A stretch of DNA of 64,000 bases from Rhodamnia argentea. Lineage: Eukaryota > Streptophyta > Magnoliopsida > Myrtales > Myrtaceae. Of this stretch, positions 38,201 to 47,945 are shown one piece after another. The notes beneath the pieces were generated by a model. The model searched no databases, was not told the origin of the DNA, and saw nothing but the letters and a program-made list of their open reading frames with translations. The position numbers and the translations under genes were made by a program. Position 1 is the first letter of the stretch, and each line of letters starts with the position of its first letter. Where the stretch lies: NCBI RefSeq assembly GCF_020921035.1, contig NC_063154.1, positions 5,332,001-5,396,000 of the forward strand. Direction: 5' to 3'.

Positions 38201-40237
38201 TTCTTCCTACACGGACCCTCTTCGGTAGTCTCTCTCTCTCTCTCTCTCGTCCACCAATCTCCGATCGGTGGTAGTCCGAGCCGCCCGCAGCGAGGTCCGC
38301 AGCTCGATTGGGTCGGTGTGAATTTTGTTAAGGAGCGTTTGAGACGGCGTGGGGACAATTCAAATCTTAAAGTTGCCGGTTGGATTTATCGACTGTTTCT
38401 CTGCTGCTTCATGATCAATTTGTAACCGAGGATGCCGCGGATTCAGGAGATGGGAGGACATCATATTTTGCTGGTAAGAAAGACTCTGTTTTCACTTGCC
38501 GAAGGTGCCCTCCTGTTTGCGAAACTCCGTCCAATTTCGATCGAATGGAGAACTGGTGTCTTGTTGCCTCAACCTACTTGTTGCTGTAACTGGAAGTACA
38601 ATTCAGGAACAGCGATGCCTTTTTTTTCCTTGGTGGTTAACGTATGTAGCTTGCACCAATCCAGGCACTCAATTCACCACCCGCGGCGCCGCGATCCAGC
38701 ACATCCGTGAACCATGTCGCCCTTACTCTGAGTCCTGCACATTTATTCGGCGGCCAATGGTGGATTCCTTGTGAACTCTTTTTTGTTTCACTTAGGAAAA
38801 TCCGAAACTAAGGCGCTGCTACCATGTAAATGACTATCTATGATTCCTCATTTCATGGTGAGAAAAGAATGAAAAATCTCTTTGCCGACTTTTTGGTTGG
38901 CAGAACTAGCTAGCTTATTTGATAGTATAGTCTCAATAGCAACATTCCGGTTTATGCGATACTGTGCAGGGAAAGTGAGGGCTGCACAGCTCAAGCGAGT
39001 GATAAGTCGTGACGCCTGTTCGGTTTTCTGCTTCTCCCATAGGCGTCGTTTAAGAGTCGCTTGGTAGCTTTGGACGAATTGACGAGTTCGATCGGGAGCA
39101 CCACGTAGCTAATTATTTAAGCTGCTCTGTTTGGTAAAAAGTAGTATACTGCTGTATCATTTCATGATGTATAGAGTCTGGAGTGACTTGAATTTTGCAG
39201 CCACTGGTGAGCCATAAGTAGCTGAGCTTTTCTCAAGCTAATGCTGCCCGAGCCTCGATCGAATCCAGGTCGAGCGCTCAACTCGCTATATCAGAAGTCA
39301 CTGATGGCTGATGCTTTGGAAACAAAGAAAAGATGCTCTTACTTCCGCTTGGCCATTCTTGCCCCTTTGAGCATTGGGAGATGCGGTTTACCGAGACTGG
39401 TTGTGACATTAACTTTTGTACGCCGAGTTATCGATGTGTATGACCTGTGATTTTTGTTGTTTCCGTTTCTGTCGAATGCTTCAGCCAGTGACTAGTTCGC
39501 CCGGCAACAGAGGTTGCACGGGCCGTTGCCGCGCTCACGAGACGTGGGCGAAGCGATTCTTCACACTGATTAGAAAGGCCATTTCGCAGTTTGTGGTGAC
39601 GCGGAAGTGCTTATATTGAATTCGACCGGGCCCGGTGACGAGATTTTTCGCTTCAACTGCCTATGGTATCTTCTTCTTCATTTCGTCATTGTTCTGGTCC
39701 TGACTCGGCGGAGGCCTATCTCTGTCACTTGAAAGAGTTCATTTTCCTTCATTGGGAACGACTGTTCGAGGGTGAACTTGGTGTCGCCGTTCTAGTTTCT
39801 ACTCTGTCGTGAGATTCACAAGTCCTGGTCGAATGTTCTTGATGGGATGAATCTTTTTGTTCTGCTGAGGAAGACCTAATCATGCCTTAACTTGTCGAGA
39901 AGTAGCCGTGCTTATATAGCGAATCAGCGACGTGGATGTACGAATTTCTCTACATCTGTAATCGTCCTGTTTTCAACGTTTGAAGTAGCATCGAAATCGG
40001 ATTTGGATCGAGCCGCCCTATCATCCGTATCGCCTGTATCTCTTCTTGCAGCGACCATTATTTTGCTGACCCACATGCCTCGACATATCCGGTGGCCAGA
40101 TTTTTCTAATGCCCTCGACGTCACATGACATTGATCGATGCATTCTGGAAAGAGAATTTCATGTATTTCCATCGGGATCATGCTCGGGAAGTCTCCTTTT
40201 GCTTGCAGGAGGTGGATTTCTGACTCTCTCTAAGGCC
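38200..40237 (+). ncRNA. Candidate long non-coding transcript (exon-like, no ORF)
   Basis: This 2-kb block has base composition and splice-like signals unlike the AT-rich intergenic DNA around it. It starts with a (CT)n leader tract (38226-38248). It shows plausible donors (TTTGCTG|GTAAGAAAG near 38472) and acceptors (CTTCTCCCATAG near 39043, GAATTTTGCAG near 39200, GAATGCTTCAG near 39484). No frame longer than about 93 codons exists, and none resembles a protein. I recognise no miRNA precursor, TAS or snoRNA motif. The call rests on appearance only. Confidence 0.25.
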
Positions 40238-40246
40238 GGGAAATAG

Positions 40247-40540
40247 GGAAAAGTACATTATCAATGTCATAACTTTTATACGGCATTTACTTGAGTGTCA
40301 TAACTTTCAAAACATTCACTTAAGTGCCATAACTTTCAAAAATCGTTCACTTGAGCGCCATCTCCGACGTGGACGCAGAAAAGCCGACATAAACGCCGGA
40401 AAAGCTAACGTGGCACGCCGAAAAGTTGACGTGAAGGTCGGAAAAGGCGACGTAGCACTCAAGTGAACGATTTTTTAAAGTTATGGCATTCAAGTGAACG
40501 CCGTATACAAGTTATGGTACTCACGTTGTACTTATTCCCT
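40247..40540. mobile_element. Mutator-like MITE (294 bp)
   Basis: The element is flanked by a perfect 9-base direct repeat GGGAAATAG (40238-40246 and 40541-40549), the target-site length of Mutator-like elements. The ends pair as GGAAAAGTACATTATCAATG on the left and AGGGAATAAGTACAACGTGA in reverse complement on the right. The symmetry continues for about 100 bases through 'cataacttttatacggc' and 'cacttgagtg' phrases. The core carries CCGACGTGGACG/GTCGGAAAAGGCGACG repeats. It is non-coding. Confidence 0.75.
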
Positions 40541-40549
40541 GGGAAATAG

Positions 40550-41293
40550 GTTTAAATCGACGGAGGATTTGCAAATTTTTCTAAGTACGAAGGGAAATAA
40601 AAATCTAAAATTGGGTGCACCACTCACTCTCTCTCTCTCTCTCTCGTCAACTCCTACTCTACCAAGCATGGCATGAAGATTACGAGTTCCATTCAAATTA
40701 TGTTGGATGGAATTTTCATTACGAAGTTGTGATTTTTTTTTATATTGAGGGTATAAATTTATACAAAATAAGTACAATGAAAGCTCTAAAACTTGTCACG
40801 AAAGTGCAATTGAATCCTATAACTTCCTAAAAGCACAATCAAATTCCAAAACACGAGTTTCAGCATACACATTTTATAATTCAAATAGTCGAAATTAACA
40901 GTAAGATTGATGAAAGTGAAAATATACTTTAATATAGATCAATCAATCTCGTGATTTTTATCGGTGTTTTTCAAACCGTTTCATTTTCTTCCGCCCTTCA
41001 AATTGGAGGGGTTTACCCACTTTTTCCTTTTTTACGAGAATCGTCTAAAGTTCAAGTATTTTTATAGACTTAATGACTGAGATTGTAATTAAAAAAAACA
41101 ATAAAGTATATCTATGTAATTTGTATTTAAAATATGTTAATTAAGGAAGGTTCAAAGGCATTGCAAAAAATCCTTTATAGTAATTGGCTTGAGCATATTT
41201 GTAGGTGGAAGAGAGGAAATAAAGTTTGTATAAAAGCAAATGGAAAATAGCATAAGGTGGTGATCAAATACACAACAATGCGTGGATTTTGCA
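40550..41293. other. AT-rich intergenic DNA, no gene seen
   Basis: A short (CT)n tract lies at 40626-40645. Phrases such as 'cacgaaagtgcaattgaatcctataacttcc' near 40800 resemble fragments of inverted-repeat elements seen elsewhere, but no borders can be drawn. There is no coding series. Confidence 0.4.
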
Positions 41294-41303
41294 TTTCCAA
41301 TGA

Positions 41304-42020
41304 GGCCTAATACCAAAAAAAGAATCCAACTTTACCATTTGTGATAATTATATCCAAAATATTTTTTTGTCTCATAAAAAACTCCCAACTTTTACTTTTA
41401 TCCTAATTCTACCAACGTCGCCCTTTCGTTTATAATTACCGTAACGATTTCCTACCCGGCTCGAATTTTTTAGCCGAACTTACCAATAAATCTTTGAAAT
41501 TCAGAAATAGTAGATTTCGGGGACGACGAGATTTTAGATCGTTCGTCCAAATATCTCAATATCTAACCGTTTTTTGGGTCGTTGAGTGCTGAAGAGAATA
41601 CAAAATGTGTCGTCTTAAGTGAGTCTGTATCTCCCGAAAATATGTGGGGGGCAACAAACAACAAAAGAGAAGTTCAAAGGTTTTTTCATGTCGACTTAGC
41701 TAAGGTTTAACAACTTGAAAATACCACGTAGGATTAACTAATGGTGATTATGGATGAAAGACTAACGGTGGTAGAATTTGAACAAAAGTAAAAATTGAAA
41801 GTTTGAGGTTTTTTTATGAGATAAAAAAATTAGATATAATGGGGACATATGCTAAAGTTGAAGGTTTTTTTTATAATAATCCGGTAGAACCGAGATAAAA
41901 GTAAAAGTTTGGGGTAGAATTGAGATAAAAGTAAAAGTTGGAGGATTTTTATGAGAAAAAAAAAGTCTTACTTATAATTGTCATAAATACTAAAGTTGGA
42001 GTTTTTTTGGATATTGGGCC
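41304..42020. mobile_element. Mutator-like inverted-repeat element with internal duplication
   Basis: Ends: GGCCTAATACCAAAAAAAG on the left, GGCCCAATATCCAAAAAAAC in reverse complement on the right. The flanks TTTCCAATGA (41294-41303) and TTTCCAATAA (42021-42030) are a target duplication of 9-10 bases with one mismatch. Arms of more than 100 bases pair through 'ctcataaaaaactcccaac'-like sequence. On the right the unit 'GATAAAAGTAAAAGTT...GAGATAAAA' occurs three times, so the right arm has expanded in tandem. There is no transposase frame. Confidence 0.7.
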
Positions 42021-42093
42021 TTTCCAATAAATAGCGACTTTCACCCTTTTCATCTGCGCTTTTGATTAATTAGTTCACTTGAGCCAATTTTCG

Positions 42094-42310
42094 TCAACTC
42101 AATTAGTTAAGAAGTATTGCAACCATTTAGAGAGTGGAAGCAGCGTGGGCCATTTCGAGAGGCAACGTTAATAGTGAACTAATTATCGTTTTCGAGAGGC
42201 AATGTTAATAGTGAACTAATTATTGTCAACTCAATTAGTTAAGAAGTGTTACAACCATTTAGAGAGTGGAAGCAGCGTGGGCCATTTCGAGAGGCAATGT
42301 TAATTTGTTA
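42094..42310. repeat. 132-bp tandem duplication with nested 37-bp duplication
   Basis: The sequence starting TCAACTCAATTAGTTAAGAA at 42094 recurs at 42226 with few differences, and the second copy is truncated near 42305. Inside the first copy, TTCGAGAGGCAA(C/T)GTTAATA is itself duplicated at 42154 and 42191. Non-coding. Confidence 0.8.
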
Positions 42311-44586
42311 TATGTGTCAGTAGCTTTATAAAAGCACAAGTAGACTAACACCTGAGTAAACTTATCAAAATAGGCCATAAACTCATTCTTAATTCATATA
42401 TAATTGGCTAAGCAGTTATATGGTTTAGTTCTATATAGTAAATAGGTTCAGCCATAATACGAGTGTTAAATGAATCATAAACAGATTTACAAGTTATTTA
42501 TACTCAACTCACATCTATGATTCTCTCTTTACTCTCTCTAGCGCTCACTCATCTCGCGCTCGCTCCCTCCGCACTTTTACCTCGCTTAGATTTGCATAAC
42601 ATAAAAACGGGTTAAATAAATCTATTTGAATCGAATCAATTTTTTACCTGACCCAAACCCAATCCGTCTAGATTTGAGTCATTAGGTATTAGAGTAAGAT
42701 CCGTCGACCATTCCAAGTAATCACGCTCGATTTCCTCATAGATCTATTATTACGCGATCATTCTAGAACAAGCTCTTAACTGGAGTTCATTAAAATCCTG
42801 ATAAGAAAGGGCCTCGCTTAACGACACAATTACTCCCGCTGCATCATAGGAAAGTGACCATTGTGGGCAAATTGATTCAGGGCGGGGAGGGAGGGGACTC
42901 TGGCTCATCAGATCCCCACCTTCATCGGTAACTTCCCCGATGTGGAAAGCGAGAGGTCTCCTGCGACTAGTCGTACGCCCTTTCTTTCTGCAACCTGGAA
43001 AGTCTTAGCAAGACTTAAAAAGAGATGAGAGAGAGAGAGAGAGAGAGAGAGTCTGCAGGGGGTCCATTAACTAGGCTTGATAACAGGCTGCACATGGTAC
43101 ACAGTACAGTTGGATCTTTCAATGGGCATATCAAGATTAGTGGTTTGAATTGAGAACTTGAGGCCTCCTTCAATTCTCTTCTCCAAATCAGATTTTACAG
43201 AGTGCCAATGGCTACGTTCGTCAGTTGTTCTTCTGCTTTTCCCTTTTGGACAATCGAATGACAAAACCACATCACGGACACAGAAATCTTTCACAGCCAA
43301 AAACACCCATTGGGTCGTTGACCTGCTAAAATGAGGTAGACCACGATACCGAAATTCGGACAAAATTCGCGGCTCTTGCTCCGCGAAGGACACCGCGGCG
43401 GCAACGAAGGTTGATACTCGGATGAGCCCGATTCATGCGCATAGAGAGAAGTGAGGCGAAGAGTTGAGCCAAAAGAGCAAGCCAAACAGACGATGAACTG
43501 AGAAAGATTACTGGGTCTTTTTCATTTTTTTTCTTTTTATTCACACAAGCAGCACCCAGAAGAAACAATCCAGTTACATACATGAAAAAGCACATTATTT
43601 TCCACGCTGATGAATCTAATACAGAGATGCATAAGAATTACAGACAAAATTATCAAAAGCGGAAAAAGCAGAGAGGCCTTACGGAGAGATAATAGTCTCC
43701 TCTTTCACAACTTCGTTTCGTACCATCACCTCTCCGAGGCGCATTGGACGAGAGAGCAACCGCAAAGCTGAACCAGCAGAAATCTCCTGAATTCTCCTCG
43801 GAGACTGAAGGCTCCTGAATTGGAAGCCGAAGCGCCCACATTCATCTTCACGATTCAAAGAGACAGAGCCGGACAATGTCGCGAGGAACCTCAAGAACTC
43901 AGCTCACTCAGCATGGCAATTTGAGGCAAAGATGCAACAAATTGGAGCTTTCTCACTGAATTATGAAGCAATGGGTCCCCCACCCACCACGAGCAGCAAA
44001 TCGAGGAGTTATAGACTTAAAAAAAAGTGAACATACCCCGCCATGGGCATGCAATGCCATAGTCTTCAAGACATGTGACAGAACAGTGTCAACTTGCGCA
44101 AGAATCCGCCTTAATCCTCGCGCAAAGTAAGTTGAATTAACCAACCAACCTGATGTCCTTTATGGGCACATCATCACAGGACACTTCATAGGATTTTGCA
44201 CAAATACCTCCCATTTTTTTTCCTCGAACGACAGGCCCTTGAAGTTCCAAACAAGAGCCCGAATTTCCGCGAAGTCCTGTGTCTTGTCCAAGAAAACATC
44301 CCACCAGGAAGAACCTAAGAATGACCCTAAGAAACGCTACACCAGAAAGAGCTAAAGAAACCCCTAAGTTGAATCTTGCATTGAGCGGACTCCTACTTCT
44401 TCTTCCTCCACCCAAAGAACTAATAGCCTAAACCCCTAAAGCTTCACCTAAATTCCTTCTTGTCCATCTTCACACAACACGCGCACACACACTGAACTGA
44501 CTGAGAAACAACAGGACTTGCACATACTTATATATATACCGACGCAGCAACTGCTGGGTGCGTCCACCACCGGCGCCCCCACCGAA
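42311..44586. other. 3' flank of TCP7 and unassigned DNA
   Basis: A (GA)n tract lies at 43026-43051. On the minus strand, frames at 43067-43393 (108 residues), 43679-43894 and 44137-44415 follow each other downstream of the TCP gene. None is recognisable, and no splice series joins them convincingly. The right-hand few hundred bases should be the TCP7 3' untranslated region. Confidence 0.35.
43026..43051. repeat. (GA)n microsatellite
   Basis: A perfect GA tract of about 26 bases lies some 1.5 kb beyond the TCP7 stop codon. Confidence 0.9.
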
Positions 44587-45405
44587 TCAGCGATGGTCAT
44601 CGTCCCTCCGGCCCGAATTTCCGGACCCGCCTGACAAGGACGCGAGCAAATTCAGGTGGCCCGGGATGTAATTCCCCACCCGAGCTGCCGACGCCTCCCC
44701 GATCCCCTGCTGCTGCTGATGCAAGAAGAATGATGGCGCCTGCTGCGACACCGACACCGACCCGCCCTGCTGCACCACCATCTCTGGCGGCGCCGTCGCT
44801 GCCGCCGCCGCCGCCGCGAAGCTCCAGAAGTCGGGCCGCGCCGGCAGCGCCCAGAAGCCGCCCGGGGCCCCGCCGGCACCGACCATCGCCTCCACGGTTT
44901 GGCCCACGACGGAGACCTCATCCTTGCCGTTTCCGCCGTCGTCATCCGCCCTAACGCGCTTCCCGAGGATGAACGGCGTGGGCCCGAGCAAGGGCTTGTG
45001 CTCCAAGGACGAGGCGTTGGGGGACATAGAAATCGAACAGGAAAGGCTGCCGGAGCTGGAGCCGCCGCCCCCGCGGACGGAGGCGGAGACGGTGGAGAAG
45101 CTCGCGGGGGTGGTCCCGGTCCCGGTGGCGGCGATGATGGAGGGTTCGGCCTGGCGGAGGAGCCACTCGATGGTCTGGCCGTCGGACTTGTGGCCGAGCT
45201 CGCGGGTGAGCTGGAAGACGCGGGCGGCGCATATGATCGGCATCCGTATCCGGCGGCCGCGGCCGTCGACCTTGCTATGCCGGTCCTTGGACGGGGGCTT
45301 CTTAACGGCGAGGGCGCCGTTGGCCCCCTGCTGGTGCGGCTGCCTCTGCGGATCGATGATCGCCCCGTTGGCGACGGCGTTGCTTCCTCCGTCGGAATTG
45401 GACAT
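44587..45405 (-). CDS. TCP7: Class I TCP transcription factor (TCP7 type)
   Basis: A nuclear DNA-binding regulator of cell proliferation and leaf growth; class I TCPs bind GTGGGNCC-type sites. A single uninterrupted exon gives 272 residues (Arabidopsis TCP7 is 250). The non-canonical bHLH (TCP) domain spans about 37-95: basic region [17 protein letters not shown], helix [17 protein letters not shown], helix [15 protein letters not shown]. 'LEHKPLLG...[11 protein letters not shown]' (about 133-155), '[13 protein letters not shown]' and the C-terminal '[22 protein letters not shown]' identify the TCP7/TCP21 subgroup, and the HKP...[11 protein letters not shown] block favours TCP7. I chose the ATG at 45405 (MSNSDGG) because this length fits the family; the frame stays open upstream to 45882 only through a repetitive leader. 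The gene is very GC-rich compared with its flanks, which creates long false frames on both strands. Confidence 0.95.
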   Translation of the reverse strand: MSNSDGGSNAVANGAIIDPQRQPHQQGANGALAVKKPPSKDRHSKVDGRGRRIRMPIICAARVFQLTRELGHKSDGQTIEWLLRQAEPSIIAATGTGTTPASFSTVSASVRGGGGSSSGSLSCSISMSPNASSLEHKPLLGPTPFILGKRVRADDDGGNGKDEVSVVGQTVEAMVGAGGAPGGFWALPARPDFWSFAAAAAAATAPPEMVVQQGGSVSVSQQAPSFFLHQQQQGIGEASAARVGNYIPGHLNLLASLSGGSGNSGRRDDDHR

Positions 45406-45900
45406 GGCGCTGTCGAAACCAAACCCTCGGGCTCTCTCTCTAAACTCCGCCTCCGTCGCGAGGTTCGTTTTCTCTCTCTTCAGCAGCGCTCCGCAGCTTG
45501 AAGAGCGGTAAGGCAGTTCGCTATTGCGAGCTTCGAGCTGAGCTGAGCTGAGCTGAGCTGAGCTGAGAGGAGACGAGGAAAGTGGTTGAGTGGTTTCTGT
45601 GTGGGCGTGGCTCGTCGTCGTCCGCGAGCTCTGAGAGAAAGAGAGGAGAGAGAGTGAGGAGGTTTTTAGGGTTTGGAGGGAGGGGGAGGGAGAGGGAGAG
45701 GGAGAAGCTAATGATTGAGAGGCAGGAGCTGGTGGAGACAGGAAGGAGGGCACATGGGGAGTGGGGCCCATCGGGAACATCCCCCACAGCTCACGCCCCT
45801 TGGGCGGGTAAAAATCTCCCCTCTCCCCCACGCGCCCCCGCCGCCCCCCTCTCCCACGCGCCTCGCAAGTGCCGCAAGCCAAGCACAGATATAGAGAGAG
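45406..45900 (-). promoter_or_regulatory. TCP7 leader/proximal promoter with (AGCTG)n repeat
   Basis: Upstream of the TCP7 start the DNA is GC- and purine/pyrimidine-rich. It contains a pentanucleotide (GAGCT)n tract of about seven units at 45535-45568 and GA/GGGA runs at 45640-45710. The reading frame of TCP7 happens to remain open here, giving repetitive Leu-Ser-Ser-Ala-Gln-like translation, which is unlikely to be protein. Confidence 0.55.
45535..45568. repeat. (GAGCT)n pentanucleotide microsatellite
   Basis: About seven perfect GAGCT/AGCTG units lie about 130 bases upstream of the TCP7 start codon. The unit is self-complementary around AGCT, so a transcript through it can fold. Confidence 0.95.
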
Positions 45901-46789
45901 AGAATTTAATAAGAGTCCGGATGAGTTGTCAGAGCCCGGGGCCCCACTCTCTCTCTCTCTCTCTTCTCTGGTAATGAAATGAAAGCGAAACCAAACCGAA
46001 GGTTCGGGTGAATCCCAGCAGAGCGAAACGGAAACCTCGCCGCGGCTTCACGTTCGCCGCCAGACAATTCAGATGCGCCACATCGTTCGTCGTCGTCGTC
46101 GTACTTTACTCGCAACGTAACGTCGGAATGGCTTAGACAGATGGTCCGCAACGTTTTTTCAAAAATTTTACAGAAGGGGAGAAGAGGGGAAAATTTCAAA
46201 ACTTCAAGACCGCTCCCTCTTCGATTTTCTCCTCCCTCCCCCATCAGCGAGAGCGTGCACGCGTTCGACAAACAAGAACCCGAAACCTGATTCGAATGCA
46301 TGAACATCAAAGCAATGACTAGGCGGATCGCGTCGTCGGCGTTGTGGCGACACTTCTTCGGCACAAGATCTTCATCCGAGATGTGCTCGATAGGGTGACT
46401 CGACGCCTTTTCTTAATCGATGCGCCAACTGAAGTGCCGTGTTTGCAAACATTCGGACATGCGTTCTCTTGTCACTGCGGCGGTTGGCCTCCAGTGGTGT
46501 AAAGCCTTGCACCCATGTGGTTGGCGGCTCCCTAATTACCGATTCAAAGGCTCCCCGATCGCTCATTGGCCTTCAGGAAGCCTCTTTTTCTACGATGTTT
46601 GATCGTGCCACGACGTAGGATCGTTTCGGCACTAATCCCGCGAGTACCATGTTGTCACAACGGTTACAAGCTTCTTTAAATGAGCAGCAGTTAAGGCTCG
46701 AAAGGAATGAATCCCAATAGTAACCCCCAAGTGCGGTCACACGGCCATCTATGCCCCCATTTTTCAGTTTATCAAAAAGAGACCCTCTA
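45901..46789. other. Upstream region of TCP7, no gene seen
   Basis: A (CT)n tract lies at 45946-45966, followed by GC-rich sequence without a plausible gene. Minus-strand frames at 45906-46364 and 46372-46926 are unrecognisable. Confidence 0.4.
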
Positions 46790-47945
46790 GTTTCAGCTAT
46801 TTTGCGGCAGACGATATAAAAGAGGTAAAGAGAGATCGAGCCACCGTAACAAAATCGCTGGAAACAATGATGATAATCCGGATGGAGTCGACCAGACGAA
46901 GATTGGAACCTGACCCATGGGACCAAGGGTCTTCATGAGCCACGTCGTCCGGATAACAGATTGAGAATATAATAAAATGGCTGACACTCGCATTGTTGCC
47001 CCCTTGCATAGTGCGCAGCATTATTGTAAATCCGATTAGGACTCGGCGCACGGATCACATCGAAATAAATAATAAAAGCGAGAAAGAAATATCAAGAGAC
47101 GGGATTTATCTTTGTTCATTCTTAAACTAGGGTTGCATCTAGTAGGGGATTTCACTATAATTAGCATCCATACATTTATGTTATATCATTTAATTACAAG
47201 CAAAATGGAAAATATATAATGAGAAATATGAACCATGCCACAACAAATCTATGAACAAATTGAGATGCTTCGGCAATGTATATGGAAATTACATGACCAG
47301 AGCACCAAAACTTGCCACATGTTAATACGGAATATCTTGGTTCACGCCTTAAAGAAGATACCTAGTTTTAGCTATTTTGTGACAGATGATAGATAAGAGG
47401 TAAAGAGAGATCGAGCCACCGAAACAAAATCACTGGAAACAACAACAATAATCCAGATGGAGCCGGCCCGACGAAGATTGGAACCCGACCCACGGGACCA
47501 AGGGTCTTGATGAGCCATGTCGTCCGGGTAACATATTGAGAATATAATAAAATGATCGATACTCGCATCGTTGCCCCTTGCATAGTGTGTAGCATTATTT
47601 CAAATCTAATTAGGACTCGGCGCACCGATCACGATGAAGTAAATAGTAAAAGCGAGAAAGAAATATCAAAGACGAGATTTATCTTGGTTCATTCTTAAAC
47701 TAGGGGTGCATCCAGTAGGAAATTCCACTATAATTAGCATCCATACCCGTATATTTATACCACTCAATTTCAAGCAAAATAAAGAATATATAATGAGGAG
47801 TGTGAACCATGTCACAGTGAATCTACGAACAAACCGAGATGCTTCGGCAATGTAAATGGAAATTACATGACCAGAGCACCAAAACTCGCCACATGTTAAT
47901 ACGGAATATCTCGGTTCACACCTTAAAGAAGATGCCTCGTTTTGC
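46790..47945. repeat. Degenerate tandem repeat, two ~575-bp units
   Basis: Unit 1 (about 46790-47364) and unit 2 (about 47365-47945) align along their whole length. GACCAAGGGTCTT recurs at offset 575, as do TCGTCCGG(A/G)TAACA, TGAGAATATAATAAAATG, AGTGTGAACCATG-like sequence and AATTACATGACCAGAGCACC. In reverse complement they contain 'AACCAAGATAAATCTCGTC...TTTCTTTCTCGCTTTTAC', which resembles the 3' part of Copia-type long terminal repeats. That origin is an inference; no retrotransposon coding region adjoins. Confidence 0.75.

Noticed and set aside
44652-45511. Long frames of 195-256 residues overlapping TCP7 in other frames
   Set aside because: They are Arg/Pro/Ala-rich by-products of the GC-rich TCP7 coding sequence; only the TCP7 frame has family motifs.
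45406-45882. N-terminal extension of TCP7 to a 431-residue protein
   Set aside because: The extra 158 residues are translated from the microsatellite and GA-rich leader and have no counterpart in the TCP family. The ATG at 45405 gives the expected length.
3928-45966. Evenly spaced short repeats as a possible CRISPR array
   Set aside because: All candidates are microsatellites or MITE arms without unique spacers, and the DNA is plant nuclear.
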